This document shows positions 34,326-42,861 of a stretch of DNA of 64,000 bases, piece by piece; the first letter of the stretch is position 1, and each line of letters starts with the position of its first letter. The notes beneath the pieces were generated by a model. That model did not search any database and had not been told where the DNA came from. It saw nothing but the letters and a program-made list of their open reading frames with translations. This DNA is from an uncultured Dehalococcoidia bacterium (GTDB taxonomy: Bacteria > Chloroflexota > Dehalococcoidia > Lucifugimonadales > UBA3495), in assembly GCA_951812625.1 (NCBI GenBank), contig CATOSP010000002.1:1746788-1810787 (forward strand). The letters run 5' to 3'. The position numbers were made by a program, and so were the translations under genes.

Positions 34326-34451
34326 GTTACTCGCTCGCTTGATGGAATTTGGTAATCACGGGCCCCAAGAATCCATGCTGGTTGGATTTCTGGTAGTATA
34401 CTCCCGACGCAAGCGCCCCTCAACAACACCAACGCAATACCGGAGGCCGCC

Positions 34452-34634
34452 ATGCCGGACTTGACCAAGGAAGAAGTGAGGGCGATGGGTCACGCCGTCG
34501 GTCTGGAAATAGAGGACCCGGACCTGTCCGAAGTCACCATAAGCCTGAACGCCCTGCTGGAATCCCTCGACGCGATCAATCCTCCGGGGCTGGACAGCGT
34601 CGAACCCCTACCCATCATTCTGCCACCCCGCTGA
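34452..34634 (+). CDS. Orphan GatC/AtzG-like small protein
   Basis: 60 residues with GGAGG at 34442-34446. The helices LTKEEVRAMGHAVGLEIEDPD and VTISLNALLESLDAINPPGLDSVEP match the GatC-like fold that wraps amidases. The true gatC is at 42570, and no amidase lies next to this one. It may be a subunit of an amidase encoded elsewhere, such as an AtzG/AtzE-type complex. It is convergent with the SbcD-like gene. Confidence 0.68.
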   Translation: MPDLTKEEVRAMGHAVGLEIEDPDLSEVTISLNALLESLDAINPPGLDSVEPLPIILPPR

Positions 34635-34678
34635 GCCTCCCGGACAGCTTTGGACCTCGGCAAAACCAGACAGGCTGT

Positions 34679-35926
34679 CTATTCCGGCCCGGCAAGTTCT
34701 TCCCGGACCAACTCCTCCGCCCCTCGCAGGACCCTCTCCCTCCGTCGGGGTTCGATGTCCCTGTTGTCCAGGTACATGCGCAGTGCCTGCATAGGCTCCA
34801 TGTCCCTTGCCAATTCTGGGTCAAGCCGCGTACGGCGGGAGCTGTCGGTGGACTCTCGAGTTATAGCGGCAATATAGTGGGCCGAGTGAAGGGCATCCCG
34901 GATCTCCGAATCTCGCACACGGGGGCCCACCTCTGCCGGTAACGACAACCTCACCCTGACTATTGCCCCGGCAAAGTCTTTTGCGGCGATGGCCTTTAGC
35001 GCAGTGGCAGTTGGGTCGGCATCGTCGGGATCGATGGATACGTCCACAGTGACGAACGGCCTGGCGTCCAATCGATGGAACTGGAAGTCTGACAAACGTT
35101 CCCCTTGTGGCGCGGCAGTATCCAGATCGACCACACAGAACCCTTTGTCGTCCCCCTCTTCGGAGAAGTCTACCCTCTGGAGGCTGCCCGAGTAGGCCAA
35201 AAGGGGACGTTCCCAACGCAATACCTGGTGCTTGTGAATGTGGCCCAGCGCAACGTAGTCCAGTTCCGGTCTGGCGATGTTGCCGGCCATCAACACATGG
35301 TCGCCACCCAGCATCATGGACCGCTCCGTGCCCACGGTGGCGCCATTAACGGTGACGTGGCCTGACAGAACTGCCGGGATTTCTGGGTCAAGCCGCTGGC
35401 ACTGGTCCAGGATGTAGTCCGTCATCCGCCGTTGCACTTCTTCCCGCACCTCCTCCACAGAGAGTCCACGAGTATCCTCCCGGCTGAGAATACCGCTGCG
35501 CCTGGGCCAGGGCACTGCCAGCAATTGCAAGGGCCCCGACTTGGTGGGGATGAGGTAGGTACGAAGACTGCTGCCCACGTAAACATTGGGTACACCCAGG
35601 GTCGGGAATATCTCTACCGCCGTCGCCCGGCTTACCGCGTTGGGCAGGTCATGGTTCCCCACCACTATGAACGTAGGGATCCCAGCCGTCGAGAGCCGGA
35701 CGAGCCGCTTGGCGAATTCCCTCTGGTGGGTTTGGGACGGGTCCCGTCCTTTGTAGACGTCCCCCGCCAAAAGCACCAGATCAACGTTCTGTGCCAGGGC
35801 ACTCTCGACTACTTCGTCCAGGGACTGTAGGAAATCATTTAGCCGGGTGGAGAACCCTGTAGCAGGGTCAGTGCGGCCGTAGTTCTCGACGCCCACGTGG
35901 AGGTCAGAGAAGTGCAAAATCCGCAT
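34679..35926 (-). CDS. sbcD: SbcD/Mre11-like nuclease subunit
   Basis: 415 residues from ATG 35926. The calcineurin-like metallophosphoesterase motifs are all present: FSDLHVG, LAGDVYKG, VGNHDLP, LSGHVTV and LGHIHKHQ. Downstream residues form the capping domain of SbcD/Mre11. An SbcC or Rad50 ATPase gene is not in the window. It is probably a DNA double-strand-break nuclease, acting with SbcC elsewhere in the genome; a stand-alone phosphoesterase is a less likely alternative. Confidence 0.85.
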   Translation of the reverse strand: MRILHFSDLHVGVENYGRTDPATGFSTRLNDFLQSLDEVVESALAQNVDLVLLAGDVYKGRDPSQTHQREFAKRLVRLSTAGIPTFIVVGNHDLPNAVSRATAVEIFPTLGVPNVYVGSSLRTYLIPTKSGPLQLLAVPWPRRSGILSREDTRGLSVEEVREEVQRRMTDYILDQCQRLDPEIPAVLSGHVTVNGATVGTERSMMLGGDHVLMAGNIARPELDYVALGHIHKHQVLRWERPLLAYSGSLQRVDFSEEGDDKGFCVVDLDTAAPQGERLSDFQFHRLDARPFVTVDVSIDPDDADPTATALKAIAAKDFAGAIVRVRLSLPAEVGPRVRDSEIRDALHSAHYIAAITRESTDSSRRTRLDPELARDMEPMQALRMYLDNRDIEPRRRERVLRGAEELVREELAGPE

Positions 35927-36225
35927 GTTTGTTACCCTGTCCTCCTGGGAGAATCCGTCCGGGGACTGCATCCGTACACTCAAAGATATCCGACATGCAC
36001 TATACAACAGGTCTCTACAACAGGTCTCTTCGCGGGGACTAGGTCACGGGCATCAGTCCTGTGCCCCAGCCTGCTCCCTTCCAGGTACAGGACTCGAGTG
36101 ATAGAGAGTTTAGGGTGTTGATATAGTCAGAGGCCACTTCCTCAAAGTTGACAAGGTCTGCTACGGTTCCTAGAATCAATTCACTATCTCTATGTGCCCC
36201 TGGAGGGGTGGGAAGCGCGGGCGCG

Positions 36226-36927
36226 ATGACCACGGTACGACAACTTTATTCCCTGCAAGAGGTGGACCTCGATCTGGACCGCCTCGACAAACAGAAGGCA
36301 GAGGCTGAGCAGGAACTCGACCAGCCGCCGGCCTTGGAGCCCATGGAAATGGCCCTCCTGGAAGAGGAGGTGCGCCTTGAGGAGTATGTGGACCTTCGCA
36401 AGGCCCGGCAGCTTGAAGTCGAAACGCTAAGGCAGCGGTCTTCGCATCTGGATGAGCAGCTTTTCGGGGGAAACGTCGCCAATCCCCGTGACTTGAACTC
36501 CCTGGAACAGGAAGCCGATAGCGTCAGGGGCCAGCTTGAGAAGCAGGACAACGACCTGTTGGAGCTAAACTTACAGGTAGAAGAGTCCGAGGGTAAATGT
36601 TCGGCCATGCGGCAGAACATCTCAGAGGCAGAGACCAACTGGCAAGTGCGCAAGTCCGAACTGCAGAGCCACATGAAGGAAATCGCGTCGGAACGGAACA
36701 CGGTGTCGGCCCAGCGTAACGAGTTGGCGTCAGGCGTCGAGGCTACTGTGCTACAACGCTACGAAACCCTTCGACTATCAAAGGGCGGTCTCGCCGTGGC
36801 CAAAGTGGAACGAGGACTGTGCCAGGGTTGCCGGATGTCGCTTCCCACACAGCAGCAGCAACGCTTGCGGAGCGGGCGGCAAATAGTCCAGTGCAGCACC
36901 TGCAGCAGATTGCTGCTCCTCAGCTAA
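36226..36927 (+). CDS. Coiled-coil protein with C-terminal zinc ribbon (zf-RING_7/DUF164)
   Basis: About 233 residues. A long heptad-rich coiled coil (roughly residues 10-165) contains the conserved NPRDLNSLEQEADSV stretch, and the C-terminus has CQGC and CSTC pairs forming a zinc ribbon. This architecture is widespread and binds nucleic acids in some relatives (CdsZ/DUF164). In many genomes it sits next to rnpB, and here the RNase P RNA follows within 120 bp. The ATG at 36226 is chosen because the earlier open frame to 36148 is not coiled-coil-like. Confidence 0.85.
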   Translation: MTTVRQLYSLQEVDLDLDRLDKQKAEAEQELDQPPALEPMEMALLEEEVRLEEYVDLRKARQLEVETLRQRSSHLDEQLFGGNVANPRDLNSLEQEADSVRGQLEKQDNDLLELNLQVEESEGKCSAMRQNISEAETNWQVRKSELQSHMKEIASERNTVSAQRNELASGVEATVLQRYETLRLSKGGLAVAKVERGLCQGCRMSLPTQQQQRLRSGRQIVQCSTCSRLLLLS

Positions 36928-37005
36928 CGCATTTCGCCAGGCTCCCTCGAGCACCCTGAGCTAGGTCGTCACTGACATCTCCGCCGGGAGTCCCGCCTCG
37001 CATTG

Positions 37006-37034
37006 TTGACCCTCAATTTACCTTGTGCTAAATT
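37006..37034 (+). promoter_or_regulatory. Promoter of rnpB
   Basis: TTGACC (37006-37011), a 17-bp spacer, then TGC plus TAAATT (37029-37034) as extended -10. The expected start near 37041 matches the 5' end of RNase P RNA. Confidence 0.72.
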
Positions 37035-37042
37035 TCCGTGCG

Positions 37043-37494
37043 GAGAGGGCCGGGCATTCCGGGTGGCCGCCGCAGGGTCCCGTTAACCCGGGGCGCTGGG
37101 GAGGAAAGTCCGGGCTCCACCGGGCAGGGTGCTGGGTAACTCCCAGGGCTTTCCGGCAGCGGACCAACTGCCGGGAGTACGGAAAGTGGCACAGAAACAT
37201 ACCGTCCGTCCGGCATGACTCCACTGGAGTTGCGGGTGGATAAGGGTGAAATCGGACGGTAAGAGCGTCCGGTCGACTGCGGTGACGCAGCGGCGGTCAA
37301 ACCCCACCTGGAGCAAGGCCGAATAGAGGGACTATGGGCGCCCGGCCCGTCCCCGGGTTGGCTGCTCGACCCCGATGGCAACATCGCCCCACCACCGTGG
37401 GGGCCTCAGACCAAGTGTCTCGGGCGGGCTAGATAGATGGTCACCGCCCGCAGCAGCGGGTACAGAACCCGGCTTACAGGACTGCCCGGCTCTC
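37043..37494 (+). ncRNA. rnpB: RNase P RNA
   Basis: Class A architecture. The P1 stem pairs GAGAGGGCCGGGCA at the start with TGCCCGGCTCTC at the end. Conserved blocks include GAGGAAAGTCCGGGCTCC, ACAGAAACATACCG, AAGGGTGAAA, GGTAAGAGCG, and CAGAACCCGGCTTAC near the 3' end. It is the catalytic RNA that trims tRNA 5' leaders. Confidence 0.96.
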
Positions 37495-37578
37495 GCCTCT
37501 ATATCCTTCAACTGGTAAAGAACTTCACCGGCGTCCAGCGCACGGAAGCTTGGAGCCGTCGCTGCGAGTAGAGAACGA

Positions 37579-38088
37579 TTGGGATACGCTGAAGACGCCT
37601 GCGCCGCAGTGATTGAAGGACTCGATGCCATCGGCCTCGATTACTTCATCCATGTGCCCGATAGCTTCGGTGCCCCGGTAATCGCCCACTTCGAGTCCGA
37701 CCCGACCGTCCGCTCATTCCCGGTGGCGCGGGAGGAGGAGGGCATAGGCATAGCCTCCGGTCTTGCAATGACCGGGAAGAAGGCGGTGCTGTTCTACCAG
37801 GATACGGGGCTTGGCAACTCCATCGGCGCGCTGACTACCTATGCCATGGCGTACCACTCGCCGATGTTGCTGATGGCCATCCGGCGAGGCGGCTTCGGTG
37901 AGTTTAACGCGGCCAACTTCAACTTCTCCGAGTCGGCCATCGACATGGTCGAGACGATGCGGATCAAGGCGTTCGTGCTCGATTACCGCGTCCCCCTCGA
38001 TAGCTGGCCGGGGGCAATCAGCCAGGCCTACAGCTACGCGCTGATGACCAACCGCCCCATCGTCATGTTCCTGAACCTCAAAGAGTAG
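37579..38088 (+). CDS. TPP enzyme alpha subunit (sulfopyruvate/phosphonopyruvate decarboxylase-like)
   Basis: 169 residues from a TTG at 37579. This is an isolated PYR domain of the ComD/fosfomycin-type decarboxylases: HVPDSFGAPVIAHF, then PVAREEEGIGIASGLAMTGKKAVLF with the TPP-activating glutamate, and MLLMAIRRGGFGEFN. The PP (cofactor) domain is encoded by the next gene, 4 bp downstream. The substrate could be sulfopyruvate, phosphonopyruvate or another 2-oxo acid. Confidence 0.82.
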   Translation: MGYAEDACAAVIEGLDAIGLDYFIHVPDSFGAPVIAHFESDPTVRSFPVAREEEGIGIASGLAMTGKKAVLFYQDTGLGNSIGALTTYAMAYHSPMLLMAIRRGGFGEFNAANFNFSESAIDMVETMRIKAFVLDYRVPLDSWPGAISQAYSYALMTNRPIVMFLNLKE

Positions 38089-38092
38089 CCAC

Positions 38093-38674
38093 ATGCTTGT
38101 TTCGCGCATCGAGGCGTTGGGCCTGATCTCAGCACGTTTCCCCGAAGACCCATTGGTGTTCACATGTGGTGCTACCTGCCGGGAGATGGCCTCCAGGGAT
38201 CGCCGGGACAACCATCTCTACGTGGTGGACTCAATGGGCCTGGTCAGCCCCATAGTCCTCGGCCTGAGCCTGGGCATGGAGGGACGGAGCGACGCCCGTG
38301 TAGTGGGGGTAGAGGGCGACGGTGGAATGTTGACCAACCTGAACGCCCTTACAACCATCGGATACCTCCGACCTCCCAACTTGCTCCTGATTGTGCTGGA
38401 CAACGAGCGTTACGACTCCACGGGGGGTCAACCAACCTTCACTACCAGGCTCGACTTGGCCGACATCGCAGAGAGTTGTGGTTTGCGGACGTGGAGGGCA
38501 ACAGACCTTGAGACGCTGGACCAGGGAATCAGTGAAGCGTTGGGCGAGCCGGGGCCGGGTTTCGTTCACATGAAAATCGCTGCCGGAAACTCACCCGCTC
38601 CCCTGCTCTTGGACGACCCGGTCACTCTGGGAGACAGGTTCCAGCGCTGGTTGTCGACCAGAATAGACGGCTAG
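38093..38674 (+). CDS. TPP enzyme beta subunit (PP domain)
   Basis: 193 residues. The TPP/Mg motif is intact: GDG at 75-77 and Asn104 in VLDNERYDSTGG. VVDSMGLVSPIVLGLSLGM precedes it as in ComE. With the preceding alpha subunit it should form an alpha2beta2-type thiamine-diphosphate decarboxylase. The C-terminal extension (DDPVTLGDRFQRWL) is not recognised. Confidence 0.85.
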   Translation: MLVSRIEALGLISARFPEDPLVFTCGATCREMASRDRRDNHLYVVDSMGLVSPIVLGLSLGMEGRSDARVVGVEGDGGMLTNLNALTTIGYLRPPNLLLIVLDNERYDSTGGQPTFTTRLDLADIAESCGLRTWRATDLETLDQGISEALGEPGPGFVHMKIAAGNSPAPLLLDDPVTLGDRFQRWLSTRIDG

Positions 38675-38830
38675 ACGGCTACGGACCATGGGCGGTTGCT
38701 GAATCCGTCGCCAGCATTTATCATTGCGTCGGGCGGCTCCAGAAGCGGATGAGCTGCCACGCTTGGTCCCGGCAGGGCCAGGAGTCAGGAACCAAAACTC
38801 CCAGGCCAATTCCGTAGGCGGTCCTCGTTT

Positions 38831-39493
38831 ATGTATCTTGACCTGCACAGCCATTCAGTCTCTTCGGACGATTCCAGGGCTACCGTGGAGCAATACCTCA
38901 AATGGATCGCGGTGCTGCGCAAGCGGGGTCATGCGGTGGACGGTATCGTGCTGACTGAACATCGGAAGTTCGATTTCGACATGGACTATTCGGCTCTGGC
39001 CGCGCAGTACGATGTCCGTGTATTCAAAGGTTCTGAGCTTGATACCCGGTACGGACACTTCCTGGTGTACGGGGTGTCCAGGGCGCTGACAGATGAAATC
39101 GACTTCTCGGACGTTCGCATGGACGCAAGGGAGTTGTTGATTGCAGCCCGCCACCACGGGGCCATTGCCGTTCCGGCTCACCCGGGGAGGTTCGGCATCG
39201 GACTCACCGAGTACATTCAGCAGGGCGAGGTGTTCAAGGACGTTCACATCGTCGAGCGTTTGAATGGCGGTAGCAGGGCGGGGGAAAACGAACGGGCATG
39301 GGACTTGTGCGATTCCCACGGCTATCTGGGGATCGGAGGAAGCGATGCCCACCTCACCAGCCACATCGCAGCTTGTCTCACCTACTTCCCTCAGACCATC
39401 GACAATGAACAGCAATTGGTGGAAGCTCTGCTGTCCGAACGGTTCCGCCCAGTATGGCTGGAGGAAGCCAGGAATGAAGCTGCCCCGGCCTGA
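38831..39493 (+). CDS. PHP-domain phosphoesterase
   Basis: 220 residues. Metal motifs DLHSHS near the N-terminus, TEHRKFDF, VPAHPGRFG and GGSDAH define the PHP fold. Relatives are phosphoesterases of the trpH/YciV or histidinol-phosphatase type and exonuclease-like proteins. The substrate is not identifiable. It lies 156 bp after the TPP enzyme pair, with no strong promoter evident between them. Confidence 0.85.
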   Translation: MYLDLHSHSVSSDDSRATVEQYLKWIAVLRKRGHAVDGIVLTEHRKFDFDMDYSALAAQYDVRVFKGSELDTRYGHFLVYGVSRALTDEIDFSDVRMDARELLIAARHHGAIAVPAHPGRFGIGLTEYIQQGEVFKDVHIVERLNGGSRAGENERAWDLCDSHGYLGIGGSDAHLTSHIAACLTYFPQTIDNEQQLVEALLSERFRPVWLEEARNEAAPA

Positions 39494-39559
39494 TTGCCCG
39501 CCACAAGAGGGACTGGTAGAGGCCGTGATCAAGTTATGCAACCAGCGAGGAATTGACGC

Positions 39560-40009
39560 ATGGTAATGGAGTTGGAGTACAACCGCTCCCTGTATGGTAT
39601 AGAGCACGAGGCTGGCCCTTTCGAGATTTCCCGGGAACAGATCAAGGGCTTTAGCACGGGACTGGGCGAGACGGGCCGCATCTACGTCGACGAGGTGGCA
39701 GCGCAGGACGAGGGTTACCGCGACGTGGTCGCTCCTCCCACCTTCTGCACCGTCTTGGTGAACAAGGTCAAGTTGCCGGACATCAACCTCCAGTTCGGGC
39801 GCACATCTATGCACGCAGGACAGAGGGTGCAGTATAGAGCGCCCATAGTCGCCGGGGACTCTCTCACCGCCTCATCTCACCTGAAGGACGTATACGCCAA
39901 GACCGGAAGGTCCGGGACGATGGTGTTCGTCGTATGGGAGACTACCTTCCGTAACCAGGACGGCACTGTGGTGGCAGACGTACAGGAATCCTTCGCCCGC
40001 AGGGAGTGA
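39560..40009 (+). CDS. MaoC-like N-terminal hot-dog subunit
   Basis: 149 residues with the FAS1-like/MaoC N-terminal hot-dog pattern: EISREQIKGFSTGLGETGRIYVDEVAAQDEGY followed by VAPPTFCTVLV. As usual for the N-terminal half, the classical catalytic His is absent (Tyr in IYVDE). It should pair with the next gene product to form a complete (R)-hydratase-like fold acting on acyl-CoA. The genes are adjacent. Confidence 0.8.
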   Translation: MVMELEYNRSLYGIEHEAGPFEISREQIKGFSTGLGETGRIYVDEVAAQDEGYRDVVAPPTFCTVLVNKVKLPDINLQFGRTSMHAGQRVQYRAPIVAGDSLTASSHLKDVYAKTGRSGTMVFVVWETTFRNQDGTVVADVQESFARRE

Positions 40010-40071
40010 CGCCCTCCGCTTATCGATCGGGACCGGCGTCATGCTCTCACACCCATCTTGGAGTAACGGAA

Positions 40072-40494
40072 TTGGTCTATTTTGAAGACGTGGACCTTGG
40101 TGACGAGATCGGCCCCTTGGAAACCGAGGCCACCGACGATGGCGTAGTATCCTTTTGCACCGTATGGCAGAGCCAGATGCCGAACCGCTTCACTGACCGT
40201 GAGATTGCCGAGCAGTCCCGCCTTCCGGGCCCGATAGTGCCGGGCATTATGTCCATGGGAATCATGGCCCGGCTGCTGACCGATTGGGCCGGACCGGCCG
40301 CCGTCCGGGATCTCGACCTGGTCTTCCGGCAACCAGTCCCTCACCACAAGCCGCTCCGAGTCTCGGCCACCGTCACTGACACCCGGCAGGAGGATGGGGA
40401 GAACCTGGTCGAGTGTGACATACTCATGACCGGCGCAGAGGGTGAGCGGTACGTTGGTGGCAAGGCAATAGTCGCGCTTCCCTCCAAGTCGTAG
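40072..40494 (+). CDS. MaoC-family hot-dog protein, C-terminal half
   Basis: About 140 residues from TTG 40072, chosen because GGAG at 40060-40063 lies at good spacing; a GTG at 40006 overlaps the preceding stop but gives a non-family N-terminus. The hot-dog core is clear (LPGPIVPGIMSMGIMARLLTDW, then HHKPLRVSATVTDT). Where canonical MaoC enzymes have NPIHTD, this one has PNRFTD, so the catalytic His is replaced by Phe. Hydratase activity is therefore doubtful; an acyl-CoA thioesterase or binding role is possible. Confidence 0.75.
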   Translation: MVYFEDVDLGDEIGPLETEATDDGVVSFCTVWQSQMPNRFTDREIAEQSRLPGPIVPGIMSMGIMARLLTDWAGPAAVRDLDLVFRQPVPHHKPLRVSATVTDTRQEDGENLVECDILMTGAEGERYVGGKAIVALPSKS

Positions 40495-40502
40495 TCAGCC
40501 CG

Positions 40503-41414
40503 TTGCTCCACAAGCTGCGGCAGATGGCCTTCTTGGTGGATGATCTGGCCGGCGCGGCCGGGTTGTACCGGGACGTGTTGGGAATGGAGCCTTCCGCCTC
40601 CGGGGAATTGTCTCAGTATTCCTTGACCAACATGGTATTGCCCGCCGGTGAGGGGACGTTCGTCGAGTTGCTCCAGCCGACCTCTCCCGACTCTGCCGGT
40701 GGGCGATTTTTGGCGCGTCGTGGTCAGGCCCCGTACCTCCTGATATTCGAGACTCAACGGTTCGACGACCTGATTCCGCACCTGAAGTCGCTGGGCGCGA
40801 GGATCACCGGCGAGACCCGAAGTGATGACCACAAGTCAGCTTTCGTTCACCCCGCTTCTGCCAACGGTGCCTTTCTAGAGATAATCGAGGTCAATGATGC
40901 CGCGAACACCTGGCCCGCCGCTGGCCCCGACTGGCACACCAAGGAGTGGCGTCCCTTGACCCGCCAACTCCGTCAGGCCGCCATTGTCGTCAGAGATCTG
41001 GATCAGGCCGTCGCGTGGTGGGAGCGATTGTTCGGCCTGCCTGTGACGCAAAGGTTCCAGACCAGTTTTACGGATCTGGAGATTGCAATAATCCCCCTGG
41101 AAGGGAAGGACAGCTTCATCGAACTGGCCCAACCCACCAGCCCGGACACAACCTCCGCCCGCTTCCTGGAGCGGTACGGCGAGGGCATCTACCTGACCAT
41201 CTACCAGATCGACGACTCGCTGGCAATGGACGACCACCTGAAGAGTCTCGGAGTTCGGTACACATCGTCGCGGGTCACGGCCAACTACACCAATTTAGGG
41301 TTCAACAGTATCTGGCTCCACCCCGGCGGGATGCGGGGCGTGTTCACCCAGTTGTCCCAGGTCCTTGATCCGGAGAACCCCTGGCCGCCCGCTGGTGATA
41401 GCTGGTACGAATAA
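40503..41414 (+). CDS. Two-domain VOC (glyoxalase-fold) protein
   Basis: 303 residues containing two VOC modules (about 1-135 and 155-300), each opening with a QMAFLVDDL or QAAIVVRDL strand and having FVELLQPTSPDS or FIELAQPTSPDT near the centre. The tandem repeat and the conserved ELxQPTSPD segments suggest a methylmalonyl-CoA-epimerase-like fold. The His that opens each module in the epimerase is Gln here. It follows the MaoC pair after 8 bp and could act on the same CoA thioester. Confidence 0.78.
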   Translation: MLHKLRQMAFLVDDLAGAAGLYRDVLGMEPSASGELSQYSLTNMVLPAGEGTFVELLQPTSPDSAGGRFLARRGQAPYLLIFETQRFDDLIPHLKSLGARITGETRSDDHKSAFVHPASANGAFLEIIEVNDAANTWPAAGPDWHTKEWRPLTRQLRQAAIVVRDLDQAVAWWERLFGLPVTQRFQTSFTDLEIAIIPLEGKDSFIELAQPTSPDTTSARFLERYGEGIYLTIYQIDDSLAMDDHLKSLGVRYTSSRVTANYTNLGFNSIWLHPGGMRGVFTQLSQVLDPENPWPPAGDSWYE

Positions 41415-41642
41415 GGCTTCTCCACTCGGTCCACCCCATCCCTTGCTACTGTGCTTCCGGGTACTCGTCTCGTTACTCCATGTCGATGTTTCCATATGTC
41501 GGTCCGCTCCTGCCTGTTTCTCAGCCGAGTCACTCGGCCTGCGTCAATGGTAAAATCTACTCCGGCAGGTCGCCCGATAGTCTGCACCGGGTAACCGGAA
41601 GGGTCGGGCAACACGAGCTTCAGGCGAAGGTGAAATAGCAAA

Positions 41643-42491
41643 ATGTACGATCTCAACGGCAAAGTCGCAGTAGTTACCGGAGGGGGAGGTCGCCACGGGA
41701 TAGGCCGGGCGATTGCTCTTCGTCTGGCGCAGGAAGGGGCCGATGTCGTGGTCACCGACATCCAGCGCAGCATCGACCGGATGAGGGAGGAAGACCGACA
41801 GGCTGGTTGGAGGGGACTTCCAAGCGTAATTGAGGAGATAGAAGACCTCGGCAGGCAGGCCCTTGGTCTCTACTCCGACGTTTCCGACAGCGCCCAGGTT
41901 ACGGAAATGGTCAACGCCGCGTTGGAACGTTTCGGCCGGATCGACATACTCGTCAACAACGCCGGGTCCCAACCGGGACGCGACCGCGTGTTGGTGGTAG
42001 ACCTGGATGAGGACGCCTTCGATGAGGTGGTCCGCGTCAATCTGCGGGGTACCTATCTCGTATCCAAGGCAGTTTGCCAGCACATGATCGAGCGCGGAGG
42101 AGGCGGCAAGATAGTCGTGATTTCCTCAGGGGCCGGGCTGCGGGGGCGGTCGAGGTTCGCGGCCTATTGCTCGTCGAAGTTCGCTCTGATTGGATTCACA
42201 CAGTCTCTGGCCGAGGAGATGGGGCCGCACAAGGTCAACGTCAACGCCATCTGCCCCGGTATGGTGGACACCGAGCGGTATGACTTCATCGCGGCTGCGC
42301 TGGCACCCGAAGGGCAGTCCGCCGAAGAGCACCGGGCGCTGATGATCCGGGAGCGGTCCCAGGCGGCGCCGCTGGGCCGGGTGGCTGTGGGGGACGACAT
42401 CGCCAGGACAGCCGCATTCCTGGCTTCATCTGAGTCCGATTTCCTGACTGGACTGGCCATCAGCGTTTCCGGCGGTTCCCAGATGCACTGA
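41643..42491 (+). CDS. Short-chain dehydrogenase/reductase
   Basis: 282 residues, classical SDR: TGGGGRHGIG cofactor motif with an extra Gly-rich turn, NNAG, Ser in VVISSGAGL, and YCSSK. An insertion of about 15 residues follows the cofactor domain (DRMREEDRQAGWRGLPS). It resembles 3-oxoacyl-ACP reductase or polyol dehydrogenases, but the substrate is unknown. The 227-bp gap upstream shows no gene. Confidence 0.9.
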   Translation: MYDLNGKVAVVTGGGGRHGIGRAIALRLAQEGADVVVTDIQRSIDRMREEDRQAGWRGLPSVIEEIEDLGRQALGLYSDVSDSAQVTEMVNAALERFGRIDILVNNAGSQPGRDRVLVVDLDEDAFDEVVRVNLRGTYLVSKAVCQHMIERGGGGKIVVISSGAGLRGRSRFAAYCSSKFALIGFTQSLAEEMGPHKVNVNAICPGMVDTERYDFIAAALAPEGQSAEEHRALMIRERSQAAPLGRVAVGDDIARTAAFLASSESDFLTGLAISVSGGSQMH

Positions 42492-42569
42492 CCCCTCACT
42501 TGTCCGCCAGTTCGTCCCAACTATCGCGTGTCGTCCAGACAAAGGATGTGACACCATCGAGGTATCGCA

Positions 42570-42860
42570 ATGCCCCTTGACCGCGAACAGGTGGAACATA
42601 TCGCGTCGCTGGCTCGGATCGGGTTGACAGACGACGAGGTGGAAATGTTCCGGCAGCAACTCTCCGACATCCTGGAACAGTTCCAGGCGTTGGCCGAATT
42701 GGACACCGCCGGGATAGAACCGACGGGCCACGCTGTCGACCTCCGGGGTGTCTTGCGCGAGGATGAAGCCGGAAGTTCCCTCGCAGCGGAGGAAGCGCTG
42801 AGCAACGCGCCACGCAGGGAGGGCGAGTTCATCCGTGTGAAGGCCGTGCTGGAGGAGTAG
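42570..42860 (+). CDS. gatC: Asp/Glu-tRNA amidotransferase subunit C
   Basis: 96 residues with LDREQVEHIASLARIGLTDDEVEMF and LAELDTAGIEPTGHAVDL, matching GatC. It stabilises the GatA/GatB complex that amidates Glu-tRNA(Gln) and Asp-tRNA(Asn). gatA follows after 1 bp; gatB is not in the window. Confidence 0.95.
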   Translation: MPLDREQVEHIASLARIGLTDDEVEMFRQQLSDILEQFQALAELDTAGIEPTGHAVDLRGVLREDEAGSSLAAEEALSNAPRREGEFIRVKAVLEE

Positions 42861-42861
42861 C

